Part shown: in pieces, positions 8,142 through 16,390 of the stretch | Numbering within the stretch: the stretch's first letter is position 1 | Layout of the letters: every line of letters begins with the position of its first letter | DNA from: DSCS01 sp035391585 | Lineage (GTDB): Bacteria; Macinerneyibacteriota; Macinerneyibacteria; Macinerneyibacteriales; DSCS01 | Direction: 5' to 3' | Length of the DNA stretch: 64,000 nucleotides | Assembly: GCA_964574875.1 (NCBI GenBank) | Contig: CAZNOX010000004.1 | Location: forward strand, 1 to 64,000 | Notes under the pieces: model-generated | Told to the model about the DNA's origin: nothing | The model's database searches: none | Seen by the model: only the letters and a program-made list of their open reading frames with translations | Made by a program: the position numbers and the translations under genes

Positions 8142-8183
8142 ATCCCTCCCCTGCAGGCTCTCTTTTCGGAGACCTGCGGGTCC

Positions 8184-9590
8184 TTATAACTGTGCCAGGA
8201 AGGCCCTGACACGAGCCAGTGTCTCGTCCTTCCCCATGAGACAGAGGACATCGTGGATCCCCGGGCTCACGGTGGTCCCGGTCACCGCCAGCCGGAGAGG
8301 CTGGGCCAGGCTGCCCATATTGAGGGAGCGGCTTTCACAATACTCTGTCATATGCCTTTCCAGGTTTTCCACTGAAAAATCATCAAGCTCGTCCAGGGCA
8401 TCCGCATAGTCGCGAAGAAGCTCCGGAGAGGATTTCTTCATGGCCTTCGCCACATCCTTTGCCTCCCACTCTTCGGGAACGACAAAATAGAAAAGGAGTT
8501 TGTCCGCCATCTCCTCCAGTGTCTTCACCCTGCCCCGCAGGGTCTCCAGAGCATGCCGAAACCACTCTTCAGAGCGGCTTGACGGATCGATCCCTCTCTT
8601 TTCAAGAAAAGGCCTCAGGTAAGGGGCGATCACATCGTAAGAGAGCATTTTGATATGCTCCTGGTTCACCCAGAGAAGCTTATCCGGGCTGAAGACTGCG
8701 GGAGCTTTGTTGACCCCTTCCAGGGAAAAGGCTGCGATGAGTTCGTCCTTGGTGAAGAGTTCCGTATCACCGTGCCCCCATCCCAACTTTGCCAGGTAGT
8801 TCAGCAAGGCTGACGGCAGAAAGCCGTTGTGACGGTACTCGCTCACGGATGTGGCTCCGTGGCGTTTTGAGAGCCGCGACTTATCGCTTCCCAGGATCAT
8901 GGAGAAGTGGCCAAAACGGGGAGTCTCATACTCCAGGGCCCGGTAGATGGCCACCTGTTTGGGTGTATTGATAATATGGTCATCGCCCCGGAGGACATGG
9001 GTGATCCCCATGGCATGGTCGTCCACGACGACGGCAAAATTATAGGTGGGGAATCCGTCGGAGCGGATCAGGATGAAATCATCGATCTCTTTGGAATCGA
9101 AATTGATCTCCCCTCTGATCAGGTCTGTATAGGAGAGGTCTTCACCGTTGTCCACTTTCAGGCGGATCACCATCTGGGACGCCTCTCCCTTTTTCAGTCC
9201 ACGCTCACGGCATCGTCCGTCATAACCCACAAAGACACCCTGGGATTCCAGCGCCTTTTTCCGGGCATCCAGCTCGTCTTTTGTGCAGTCGCAATAGTAG
9301 GCTTTCCCCCGGGCCACGAGCTCTTCAGCCAGTGACCGGTAGAGGTCCAGACGCTGCGACTGGTAGGTGAGTTCCCCGTCCCAGTCCAGGCCCAGCCATG
9401 TCATGGCGTCCAGGATCTGATCCAGTGATTCCTGTGTGGACCTTTCCCGGTCCGTGTCTTCGATACGCAGCAGGAACTCCCCGCCGTTTCTGCGGGCATA
9501 AAGATAGTTGTAGAGGGCCGTCCGGACACCTCCGATATGCAAATACCCCGTGGGAGACGGAGCAAATCGAACGCGGATCTTTTCTTTCAC
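8184..9590 (-). CDS. gltX: Glutamyl-tRNA synthetase
   Basis: Class I synthetase that charges tRNA-Glu. It is 468 residues. The HIGH-type motif is in RFAPSPTGYLHIGG close to the N-terminus, and the KMSKS-type motif is SRLSKRHG near residue 245. The frame is open well upstream, but the real start is GTG at 9590: GGAGGAT lies 3 bases before it, and the family's conserved sequence starts within five residues. Discrimination between a glutamyl and a non-discriminating (Glu/Gln) enzyme is not possible here. A promoter and a structured 85-base leader precede it. Confidence 0.96.
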   Translation of the reverse strand: MKEKIRVRFAPSPTGYLHIGGVRTALYNYLYARRNGGEFLLRIEDTDRERSTQESLDQILDAMTWLGLDWDGELTYQSQRLDLYRSLAEELVARGKAYYCDCTKDELDARKKALESQGVFVGYDGRCRERGLKKGEASQMVIRLKVDNGEDLSYTDLIRGEINFDSKEIDDFILIRSDGFPTYNFAVVVDDHAMGITHVLRGDDHIINTPKQVAIYRALEYETPRFGHFSMILGSDKSRLSKRHGATSVSEYRHNGFLPSALLNYLAKLGWGHGDTELFTKDELIAAFSLEGVNKAPAVFSPDKLLWVNQEHIKMLSYDVIAPYLRPFLEKRGIDPSSRSEEWFRHALETLRGRVKTLEEMADKLLFYFVVPEEWEAKDVAKAMKKSSPELLRDYADALDELDDFSVENLERHMTEYCESRSLNMGSLAQPLRLAVTGTTVSPGIHDVLCLMGKDETLARVRAFLAQL

Positions 9591-9613
9591 ATCATCCTCC
9601 CGTTTTTCTCTCA

Positions 9614-9658
9614 GAGAGGGCCGGCCCGGGATGTCATCCCGTCCGTTCCGGCCTTCGG
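9614..9658 (-). promoter_or_regulatory. Structured leader hairpin upstream of gltX
   Basis: In the predicted 5' untranslated region GGCCGG (9619-9624) pairs with CCGGCC (9648-9653), enclosing a second palindrome CGGGATG/CATCCCG (9627-9633 and 9635-9641). It lies between the promoter and the ribosome site. It may be a regulatory or stabilising structure; no known riboswitch class is recognised. Confidence 0.4.
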
Positions 9659-9681
9659 TCCCAACGTTGTCTGACACGGGT

Positions 9682-9709
9682 ACTATACCCTTTCTGCTCT
9701 CCATTTCAA
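9682..9709 (-). promoter_or_regulatory. Sigma-70-like promoter of gltX
   Basis: On the minus strand TTGAAA (9704-9709) and TATAGT (9682-9687) are 16 bases apart. The predicted transcript would start near 9675, giving an 85-base leader before the GTG start. Confidence 0.6.
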
Positions 9710-9746
9710 GTTTTATCTCTTGTGAGAGGCTGCCCCCTCTTCTTCC

Positions 9747-9775
9747 TTGATTTTTCTTTGTCTTCTCACTATTCT
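9747..9775 (+). promoter_or_regulatory. Sigma-70-like promoter of the GNAT gene
   Basis: TTGATT (9747-9752) and TATTCT (9770-9775) are 17 bases apart, about 35 bases upstream of the ATG at 9810. It is divergent from the gltX promoter. Confidence 0.45.
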
Positions 9776-9809
9776 GAAAGCGCAGATGAAACAGACAAAA
9801 GGAGACTGC

Positions 9810-10424
9810 ATGGAGATCATGATCCGACGCGAAACACCCGCTGACTACTTTCAAACGGAAAACCTCACCCGGGAAGCCTTCTGGGATGTCTACCAGCCGG
9901 GCTGCGATGAGCATCTCATCGTCCATCAGATCCGTTCGGCTCCCGCATTCCTTCCCGACCTTGATTTCGTCGCTTTTACAGAGGGCCGGCTTGCAGGCCA
10001 TATCATGTTCACCCGCGCCGTGGTCGAAAGTGATGACGGCGGGACACATGATCTCCTCTGCCTGGGCCCGGTGAGTGTCCTTCCTGCGTTTCAGAAGCAG
10101 GGGATCGGGGCTAGCCTCATCCGGCACTCCCTTAAGGAGGCTGGGTTCCTGGGGTACAGAGGAGTCCTTCTCTTCGGAGACCCGGCCTACTACTCCCGCT
10201 TCGGTTTTGTCAATGCCGCCTGTTACGGCATCACCACGGCCGAGGGACAGAATTTCGATGCGTTCATGGCCCTGGAACTTCACCAGAAGGGGCTGGAGGG
10301 GATCCGGGGGAGGTATTTGGAAAACCCGGTCTTTCAAGTGGACTCAAATGACCTGGAACAGTTCGAAAAACTCTTTCCCCCCAAAGAGAAGCATAAAAGG
10401 GAGGGGCAGTTCCGTCAGGAATAG
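9810..10424 (+). CDS. GNAT N-acetyltransferase, YhbS/COG3153-like
   Basis: A 204-residue cytoplasmic acetyl-CoA-dependent acetyltransferase. The motif-A region LLCLGPVSVLPAFQKQGIGA near residue 83 holds the Q/RxxGxG acetyl-CoA loop, and GVLLFGDPAYYSRFGFV is typical of the COG3153 group. The start is set at 9810 because AAAAGGAG lies 6 bases upstream; an earlier TTG frame start lacks a site. It stands alone between gltX and the tiny-ORF region. The acceptor substrate is unknown. Confidence 0.85.
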   Translation: MEIMIRRETPADYFQTENLTREAFWDVYQPGCDEHLIVHQIRSAPAFLPDLDFVAFTEGRLAGHIMFTRAVVESDDGGTHDLLCLGPVSVLPAFQKQGIGASLIRHSLKEAGFLGYRGVLLFGDPAYYSRFGFVNAACYGITTAEGQNFDAFMALELHQKGLEGIRGRYLENPVFQVDSNDLEQFEKLFPPKEKHKREGQFRQE

Positions 10425-10433
10425 TTTCAATCC
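10424..10433. repeat. 10-base copy of a CRISPR-repeat end
   Basis: GTTTCAATCC, identical to the first ten bases of the larger repeat at 10702 and in the same orientation, 278 bases away. A ten-base match this close is unlikely by chance but not conclusive. It overlaps the stop of the GNAT gene and of the 37-codon ORF. Confidence 0.35.
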
Positions 10434-10540
10434 TTGAGACGAGACAACAGATCTCCAGCACTCCTCAAGCACTTATGAAGAAGAAATATTGTCCTTTGAG
10501 ACTCGACCATCGTTTCAGCAGCCGGCTCCCCGATCTTCAT
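10427..10540 (-). CDS. Possible 37-residue protein, third of three tiny ORFs
   Basis: A 37-codon frame starting MKIGEPAAETMVESQRTIFL, with an excellent AGGAGGAG ribosome site 8 bases upstream; that site forms the last codons of the preceding 34-residue ORF. The protein has one modest hydrophobic patch and a basic C-terminus (HKCLRSAGDLLSRLKD). No family is recognised. The strong spacing and same-strand placement support translation; the small size and the repeat fragment at its stop keep confidence low. Confidence 0.4.
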   Translation of the reverse strand: MKIGEPAAETMVESQRTIFLLHKCLRSAGDLLSRLKD

Positions 10541-10542
10541 TA

Positions 10543-10647
10543 TTATCTCCTCCTGTTATTCAGCCATTTGTCCAGCCACCTCAAGAATAAATCAATGATA
10601 ATGAGACAGACTATGAACACGAGCATAAACACACCAAAAAAACTCAT
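10543..10647 (-). CDS. Possible 34-residue single-pass membrane protein
   Basis: A 34-residue frame, MSFFGVFMLVFIVCLIIIDL then FLRWLDKWLNNRRR. It has one clear transmembrane helix of about 20 residues and a positively charged tail, as in known bacterial small membrane proteins. GGAG lies 6-7 bases before the ATG, and the start overlaps the stop of a 12-codon ORF (ATGA). It follows mfd on the same strand. Neither function nor family is known. Confidence 0.5.
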   Translation of the reverse strand: MSFFGVFMLVFIVCLIIIDLFLRWLDKWLNNRRR

Positions 10648-10682
10648 GCCCTACTCCAAAAATTGACTGTAGTGAAAAACAT
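10644..10682 (-). CDS. Possible 12-residue leader peptide
   Basis: A 12-codon frame (MFFTTVNFWSRA) beginning 3 bases after GGGAGG, the same short spacing used by the lipoprotein gene starting at 6643. Its TGA overlaps the ATG of the 34-residue ORF, an arrangement typical of translational coupling. It may be a leader peptide or simply chance. Confidence 0.3.
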   Translation of the reverse strand: MFFTTVNFWSRA

Positions 10683-10701
10683 AATCCTCCCGCCAATACC
10701 T

Positions 10702-10733
10702 GTTTCAATCCACGCGCCCGCACGGGGCGCATC
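10702..10733. repeat. Solitary type I-C-like CRISPR repeat
   Basis: A 32-base element starting GTTTCAATCC and containing the hairpin GCGCCC-GCACG-GGGCGC. On the minus strand it reads GATGCGCCCCGTGCGG then GCGCGTGGATTGAAAC. From memory, this differs from a widespread I-C repeat sequence only in two bases near the GTCG end. Only one full copy exists here, 5 bases downstream of the mfd stop, with no cas genes in the window. It may be an orphan or remnant repeat. It has no T-tract, so it is not a good terminator. Confidence 0.6.
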
Positions 10734-10738
10734 GCTCA

Positions 10739-13700
10739 TCAGTCTTCAGTTTTCCCCTTCTCCAAAGCTTCGATGAGAGATTCGGTGAAGGAGAGGCTGT
10801 CGGTTCCCACAGCAGAGATCTGAGCCTTGATCCGTGGCGTGGAAGCATCAAAGGAGATCTGACGTCCCCACAGTTCCACAAGGGAAAAGATGTCTCCGGG
10901 ATCGGCATCCGGAGTAAAGAGGATCCTCGCTTTGTTGCTGCGCACTTCCACCGTATGAAGAGAACACTTTTCCGCCCGCAGACGGAGAGAGGCCAGGCGG
11001 AAGAGGTCGGCAGCCTCGTCCGGAAGTTTTCCGTAGCGGTCCTGGAGCTCATCGCTGACCTGGCGCAGTTCGCCGTCGTTTCGGGCTCCGTAGATCTTTT
11101 TGTAGAACTCGATCTTTCGCGACCCCTCTTCCACATACTCATCGGGAAGAAAAGCCGCAATATCCAGATCCAGCGTCACCCTGACGGGTTCGGCAAGTTC
11201 CTTGCCCTGAAGCTCTGCAATGATCTCCTCCAGAAGCCTGCGGTAGAGGTCATATCCGATCATGTTCATGTACCCGCTCTGCTCTTTCCCGATGATATTG
11301 CCGGCGCCCCGCAGTTCAAGGTCCCGCATGGCGATCTCAAAACCGGCACCCAGGTAGTCAAAGTTGAGCAGGGCGTTGACCCGCTCTTTTGCGATGGTAT
11401 TCATCTGGGGGGGAACGATGAGATAGGCATAGGCCTGGGTCTCACGGCGCCCCACACGCCCCCGGATCTGATACAGCTGGGAGAGTCCGAACTTGTCCGC
11501 TTCGTTGACGACAACGGTGTTCACATTGGGAATATCGATCCCGTTTTCGATAATGGTGGTGGAGAGAAGGATATCCGTCTCCCTGTTCATGAAACGCAGG
11601 ATCCTTGTTTCGATCTCTCGGGCGGGCATCTGACCGTGGACGAAATCTGTCTTGAGCTGTTTCATGGTGATCTCATCGATCTTCTCTTTGATAGATTCGA
11701 TATCCTTGATCCGGTTGTGGATAAAAAAGACCTGGCCCTTTCTCCGGACTTCTCGGAAGATGATCTCCCTGAGAAGGGCCTCATCAAAGGGAATGGCCCG
11801 TGTCCGGATGGGGTGGCGGTTCTTCGGCGGAGTCTCCAGACGGCTGAGGTCCATGATACCGGTGAGAGACATGTAGAGGGTCCTGGGGATGGGTGTGGCC
11901 GACAGGATGAGGGTGTCGATGTTCTTTTTTTCATACTTCAGTTTTTCTTTATGCAGGACTCCGAAACGCTGCTCCTCATCGATGATGAGCAGCCCCAGGT
12001 CCTTGAACCGCATATTTCCCATGAGGATCTTATGGGTCCCGATGACAATATCCACCCCGCCCTTTTCAGCCTCGGCCTTGATCTCTCTGGCCTTTGACGG
12101 AGCGACAAGGCGGGAGAGCATGGCGATGGAGACGGGATATTCAGCCATGCGTTCCCTGAAGGTGCGGTAGTGCTGGATGGCCAGGACAGTGGTGGGGCAG
12201 AGAAGAGCCACCTGTTTCCCGTCCTGAACGGCTTTAAACGCCGCACGGACAGCGACTTCGGTCTTCCCGAAACCCACATCCCCGCAGAGGAGGCGTTCCA
12301 TGACTTTCTCCGATTCCATGTCCTCTTTGATCTCACGGACAGCCAGGTCCTGGTCGGGAGTCGCCTTGTAGATAAAACTCTCTTCAAAATCCTTCTGCCA
12401 CGAGGTGTCCGGAGAAAACCGGATCCCGGAGATCATCTTCCGCTGGGCCTGAAGAGAGAGAAGGTCCATGGCGAATTCTCTGATCTTGTTTTTGACGATG
12501 GATTTCGTCTTCTTCCAGGCGGTATCGTTCAGGGCATTGACCCGGACGCTTTTCTGGTCGCCGATATATTTCTCGATCTTGTCCAGGTGGTCGATGGGCA
12601 CATAGATCCGCCCGTTGTCTTTATACGTGATGACCACGTAGTCGCCCTGCCGTCCGGCGATGGTCTCATTGACCACACCGCCGTAGACCCCGATCCCGTA
12701 ATCCACATGGACGATAAAATCCCCTTCCCGCAGCTCACCCATGAGGTTTTCTTTTTTCTTCACTCCTGCGGCGTATTCGATATTCTTATGCTCCAGATAG
12801 CGGCCCAGGATCTCATCTTCAGAAAGATGCACGGCTCCGGCGGACTTGTCGAGATAACTCCCGCTGAAGGGTTCCACATGAAGCGAAAGAGAAGAGAGAT
12901 AATCACTGAAATTGTCCCGGAACCTCTTGAGCTGCCCCGGATTATCCATGTAAAAATGGATGGCGAGCCCCTCCTTCTGCCAGAGAGAGATCTTCTGGAT
13001 CAGTTCCTTGTCACTGAGAGGGCCGCGCACAGCCTCGGCCTCGTCTGTCCTTTCCCGGACCGAGACCGGAAGAAAGGCCTTGAGGTCGGCTTTTTCCCTG
13101 TAAAAGGAGAGCAGACCCGAAATATCCTCCTCCACCTTTTCCATGAGAGAGATCTTTTCCCGGAAGACATCCCGGGGATCGGACACCCCCACGAGAAAGG
13201 CATCCCAGCCCTCATCGAGAAAATCGGTCACCGCAGAATACTCGTCATAGATGAGAGGAAAGTCACGCTCCATGCCGGGATAGGCCTCCCGGTTCATAAA
13301 CTCCAAAACGGGAATGCTCTCTTTGAGTCTCTCAAAGGCCAGGGATTCGTCATAGAGGACCTCATGCAGGGGATAGATGACAACCTGAGGGCAGGGAGAG
13401 GCTGTCATCTGAGTATCAGGATTGTAGAAGCGCAGGGTCTCGATCTCCTCATCCCAGAAGAGACAGCGGACCGGGAGGGTCTCCACAGGGGAAAAGATAT
13501 CGATGATCTCTCCGCGTACGGCGAACTGTCCCGGATAACGGGCTTCATAGACTCTCTCATATCCCATACGGGTCAGTTTCCGGATAAGCGCCTCATGGCC
13601 CGGACGCTGTCCCGGGGAGAGGTCCAGGGTATATTCAGAAAGAAGAGACACGGGCGGCAGTTTCTGGAAAAGGCCCATGACCGATGTGATCACCGTCACG

Positions 13701-13933
13701 GAAGGACGGGTCAGCATGGCATGGATGACTTTGTAGCGTGAGGCGCACTTCTCCTTGTCTCCCAGAAGAGGTTCAAAGGGAAGGATCTCCCAGGGGTAAA
13801 AAAGAAGGGCATCCTCCTGAAGCTCTTCAAAGGCCATGGCCTCATCGATGGTCTCAAAAACAATAAATCGGCGCTGTGAAGCCCGGGACCTGAGAAAATG
13901 GTGAAGATGGCCCCGGGTGACGATCTCGATCAT
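10739..13933 (-). CDS. mfd: Transcription-repair coupling factor
   Basis: DNA translocase that removes RNA polymerase stalled at lesions and recruits UvrA. It is 1064 residues, slightly shorter than the usual 1100-1180. The order is a UvrB-like N-terminal region, a CarD-type RNA-polymerase-interacting domain at about residue 400 (GDFIVHVDYGIGVY), a RecG-like helicase with Walker A GDVGFGKTEVAVRA near 549 and the DEEQ box near 652, then the TRCF C-terminal domain (LPDEYVEEGSRKIEFYKK). It sits 24 bases downstream of the acyl-CoA synthetase gene in the long minus-strand block. Confidence 0.96.
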   Translation of the reverse strand: MIEIVTRGHLHHFLRSRASQRRFIVFETIDEAMAFEELQEDALLFYPWEILPFEPLLGDKEKCASRYKVIHAMLTRPSVTVITSVMGLFQKLPPVSLLSEYTLDLSPGQRPGHEALIRKLTRMGYERVYEARYPGQFAVRGEIIDIFSPVETLPVRCLFWDEEIETLRFYNPDTQMTASPCPQVVIYPLHEVLYDESLAFERLKESIPVLEFMNREAYPGMERDFPLIYDEYSAVTDFLDEGWDAFLVGVSDPRDVFREKISLMEKVEEDISGLLSFYREKADLKAFLPVSVRERTDEAEAVRGPLSDKELIQKISLWQKEGLAIHFYMDNPGQLKRFRDNFSDYLSSLSLHVEPFSGSYLDKSAGAVHLSEDEILGRYLEHKNIEYAAGVKKKENLMGELREGDFIVHVDYGIGVYGGVVNETIAGRQGDYVVITYKDNGRIYVPIDHLDKIEKYIGDQKSVRVNALNDTAWKKTKSIVKNKIREFAMDLLSLQAQRKMISGIRFSPDTSWQKDFEESFIYKATPDQDLAVREIKEDMESEKVMERLLCGDVGFGKTEVAVRAAFKAVQDGKQVALLCPTTVLAIQHYRTFRERMAEYPVSIAMLSRLVAPSKAREIKAEAEKGGVDIVIGTHKILMGNMRFKDLGLLIIDEEQRFGVLHKEKLKYEKKNIDTLILSATPIPRTLYMSLTGIMDLSRLETPPKNRHPIRTRAIPFDEALLREIIFREVRRKGQVFFIHNRIKDIESIKEKIDEITMKQLKTDFVHGQMPAREIETRILRFMNRETDILLSTTIIENGIDIPNVNTVVVNEADKFGLSQLYQIRGRVGRRETQAYAYLIVPPQMNTIAKERVNALLNFDYLGAGFEIAMRDLELRGAGNIIGKEQSGYMNMIGYDLYRRLLEEIIAELQGKELAEPVRVTLDLDIAAFLPDEYVEEGSRKIEFYKKIYGARNDGELRQVSDELQDRYGKLPDEAADLFRLASLRLRAEKCSLHTVEVRSNKARILFTPDADPGDIFSLVELWGRQISFDASTPRIKAQISAVGTDSLSFTESLIEALEKGKTED

Positions 13934-13956
13934 GCGCTGTCCTGTCTCTTGCGGCT

Positions 13957-15630
13957 CTATTCGTCAGCGCCGGCAGAATCTCCCATGAACAGGTAGCGTT
14001 TGATCTTCCTGGTGGATGTCTTCGGAAACTCTTCATGGCGGAGGGTGATCTTTCTCACCCGTTTATACTGAGCCAGATGGCTGTTGAGTTTATCCGTCTC
14101 ATGCTTCAGCAGCTCTCTTATCTTTTCGTCGTCGATCTCTGTGATATTATGCTCCGCGGCCCACTCTTCTATCTTTTCCATATTGGGAAAGATCATGGCT
14201 TCGGGATGATCCCGGCCCACCACGAGGACCTCCTCGATATAGGGGCACTGGATCAGGATCTCTTCGATCTCTTCGGGATAGATGTTTTTTCCGCCGCTGG
14301 AAACGATGACGTTTTTCAGACGCCCTTTGATATTGATGCGTCCTTTTTTATCGATAAACCCGTAATCGCCTGTATAAAACCATCCCTGTTTCAGGACTTC
14401 AGCAGTCTTTCCGGGTTCTTTGTAATACCCTTTCATGATGTTATCACCCCGGGCGACGATCTCCCCCACGCCGGTCTCATCGGGGTTATAGATGCGCACG
14501 GTAACGCCATCCAGGGGACGTCCCACTGAATAAAAATCCACATCCCGGGGGTCGACTGCAGAGAGAACCGGTGACGTCTCGGTCAACCCGTACCCCTGGA
14601 TGATGGGGATTCCCAGGAGAAAGAAGAACTTATTGATGTGAGGAGGGAGGGCGGCTCCCCCGGCAACAAAAAAGTCGATATTCTGAAAACCGGCCTTTTC
14701 AAGAAGCGGCTTGAAGATCCCCTTGGTCCCGTTGAGGCTTTTGTCAAAAAGGCGCCGCATCCGGGCTGTGAGAAAGAGAAGCTTCACAAGGGCCTTCCGC
14801 GCAGGGGGAAGCTTGCTGATATTCGATTGAATCGAGTTATACATCTTTTCAAAGACAAGGGGGACCCCCACCATCTTGGTGACCCCGGTCTCGGCCATGG
14901 ATTTGACGATATCGCGATTGGCCAGCGAGGGGGAGAAGGTGATGAGTGAGCCGCTGAAGATAGGAGTCAGGAAGCCTGCTGTCCCCTCATACGCATGGTG
15001 AAGGGGGAGGATGGAGAGAAGGTTGTCTTCGGGCTGGATCTGGAGCCGCTCACGGATGGCGAGCAGATTGGAGACCAGGTTCTTATGGGTGAGAATGACC
15101 CCTTTGGTCTTCCCGGTGGTTCCCGAGGTATAGAGGAAGAGGGCGGGGTCATCCGGATCGATATCGGCAAGGGCCGGAATCTCACGGATTTTCTCAAAGA
15201 GGGAATAGAATCCGGTCTCTCCGGAGGGATTGAGGTCATAAAGGTCTTTGAGGGCCGGCATCTCTTTTTTGGCCCCGGCCGTGTCCTCATAGAATTTTCC
15301 CTCTGCAAAAAGGCCCCTCATATCGGAATCGTTGATGATATGGATGATCTCATGGATCCCCAGAAGCCTGTCGATGGGAACAGCGATAAACCCCTGAAGC
15401 ATGCAGGCCGCATAGACCACGGCCCATTCCGGGGTGTTGTTGCCGAGGATCCCCACCTTATCCCCCTTCTCATACCCGAGCTCCCGCAGGAAAGAACCGA
15501 GTTTCAGGGCATGGTCCAGATACTGCCCGTAGGTCAATGACTCATACGCCCCGTCCCGGAAGATCTGGAGAGCTTTCCGGGTCTCATACGCTTTCCCGTT
15601 CTGCAGAAAAAGATCCTGTAATGTCTTCAT
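13957..15630 (-). CDS. AMP-dependent (long-chain) acyl-CoA synthetase
   Basis: A 557-residue ANL-superfamily adenylating enzyme, probably activating fatty acids to acyl-CoA in the cytoplasm. Core motif YTSGTTGKTKGVILTHKNL is near residue 167, the A5 region IPIIQGYGLTETSPVL near 340, the YTGDYGFID hinge motif near 410, and the C-terminal catalytic-lysine region EFPKTSTRKIKR near 542. It is shorter than FadD-type enzymes with long N-termini. Its ATG overlaps the stop of the STAS gene by 4 bases, so it is coupled to the Rsb-type regulators. Acyl specificity is not readable. Confidence 0.88.
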   Translation of the reverse strand: MKTLQDLFLQNGKAYETRKALQIFRDGAYESLTYGQYLDHALKLGSFLRELGYEKGDKVGILGNNTPEWAVVYAACMLQGFIAVPIDRLLGIHEIIHIINDSDMRGLFAEGKFYEDTAGAKKEMPALKDLYDLNPSGETGFYSLFEKIREIPALADIDPDDPALFLYTSGTTGKTKGVILTHKNLVSNLLAIRERLQIQPEDNLLSILPLHHAYEGTAGFLTPIFSGSLITFSPSLANRDIVKSMAETGVTKMVGVPLVFEKMYNSIQSNISKLPPARKALVKLLFLTARMRRLFDKSLNGTKGIFKPLLEKAGFQNIDFFVAGGAALPPHINKFFFLLGIPIIQGYGLTETSPVLSAVDPRDVDFYSVGRPLDGVTVRIYNPDETGVGEIVARGDNIMKGYYKEPGKTAEVLKQGWFYTGDYGFIDKKGRINIKGRLKNVIVSSGGKNIYPEEIEEILIQCPYIEEVLVVGRDHPEAMIFPNMEKIEEWAAEHNITEIDDEKIRELLKHETDKLNSHLAQYKRVRKITLRHEEFPKTSTRKIKRYLFMGDSAGADE

Positions 15631-15971
15631 ACGTTAACCTTTCTTTTGGCTTCCTCCACACTGTCGTAGATCTTGAATATCTTGTTGAACCCGGCCAGGC
15701 TGAGGATCTTGTCGATCTTGTGAGAGGGGGCAGCCAGAGCCAGCTCTCCGCTGATCTTATTCAGGACAGACCGTGCAGCCAGAAATGACCCCATCCCGGC
15801 GCTGTCCACATATTCCACATCGTTGAGGTCGAAAATAACAAAAATGAATCCCTTGGGCAAGAGAACATTTCTCACAAGCTCAATGACAGCGGGTTCATCA
15901 TTGACGTTGATATTCCCTGAAAAGGAAACCACCGCTGTTTTACCAAGCTCCTCTGTCACCCTCCATTCCAT
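15627..15971 (-). CDS. STAS-domain anti-anti-sigma factor (RsbV/SpoIIAA type)
   Basis: A 114-residue single STAS domain. VEYVDSAGMGSFLAARSVL near residues 52-70 carries the conserved serine in DSAG that the partner kinase would phosphorylate and a phosphatase restore. It forms a partner-switching trio with the upstream ATPase and phosphatase genes and overlaps the ATPase gene by 32 bases. The final target (a sigma factor or another output) is not in the window. Confidence 0.88.
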   Translation of the reverse strand: MEWRVTEELGKTAVVSFSGNINVNDEPAVIELVRNVLLPKGFIFVIFDLNDVEYVDSAGMGSFLAARSVLNKISGELALAAPSHKIDKILSLAGFNKIFKIYDSVEEAKRKVNV

Positions 15972-16389
15972 GACATCCTCCTCTGCAAGCTATTTTCATC
16001 TCCAGGACAGTCATCCCGGGAGTGAAATGGTATTCCACGCTGTCCATCAGCCTTCTCATCAGAAAGATCCCTCTTCCTCCGGGAAGCGTGATATTATCCG
16101 GATGCGTGGGATCGGCCAGGGCCTCGGGATGAAAACCGTTCCCCCGGTCTTTTATGGTAATATGAAGTGCCTCTTCTGTCAAAAGAAGTTCCACATCCAC
16201 ATTCTTTCGGGAGTCTTCGGCATTCCCGTGTTTTACTGCATTGACCACACCTTCCACAATAGCCAGAAAGATCTCATCGGGACACAGGCCGCTCTCATCT
16301 GCGAAATCGGACATGAACTGTCTGTAGACAGCTTCCAGGCCCGACAGGAAGGAGGTCCGGCTGGGAATGCTCACATGAAGACGGTACAT
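15940..16389 (-). CDS. RsbW/SpoIIAB-type serine kinase, anti-sigma factor
   Basis: A 149-residue GHKL ATPase domain. The N-box EGVVNAVKHGN is near residue 46, DRGNGFHP (G1) near 82 and GGRGIFLMRRLMD (G2) near 103. In known systems this protein binds a sigma factor or other partner and phosphorylates the STAS antagonist. The C-terminal tail (RGGCHGMEGDRGAW) comes from reading into the next gene and may be non-essential. It starts 1 base after the phosphatase gene ends. Confidence 0.87.
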   Translation of the reverse strand: MYRLHVSIPSRTSFLSGLEAVYRQFMSDFADESGLCPDEIFLAIVEGVVNAVKHGNAEDSRKNVDVELLLTEEALHITIKDRGNGFHPEALADPTHPDNITLPGGRGIFLMRRLMDSVEYHFTPGMTVLEMKIACRGGCHGMEGDRGAW

Positions 16390-16390
16390 A

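Noticed and set aside
9614..9658. T-box riboswitch upstream of gltX
   Set aside because: No conserved T-box sequence or terminator/antiterminator pair is present.
9591..10337. N-terminal extension of the gltX frame
   Set aside because: It runs antisense through the GNAT gene. The GTG at 9590 has a GGAGGAT site and the family starts there.
10475..10666. 63-codon plus-strand frame in the mfd-GNAT gap
   Set aside because: No ribosome site, and the composition is unlike a protein; the minus-strand tiny ORFs have better initiation signals.
10424..10733. A complete CRISPR array
   Set aside because: Only one full repeat and one 10-base fragment are found, with no regularly spaced copies between them.
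12170..13741. Long open frame on the plus strand (523 codons) opposite mfd
   Set aside because: It is antisense to a gene with clear family motifs; biased GC codon use leaves the opposite frame open. No ribosome site or domain is seen.
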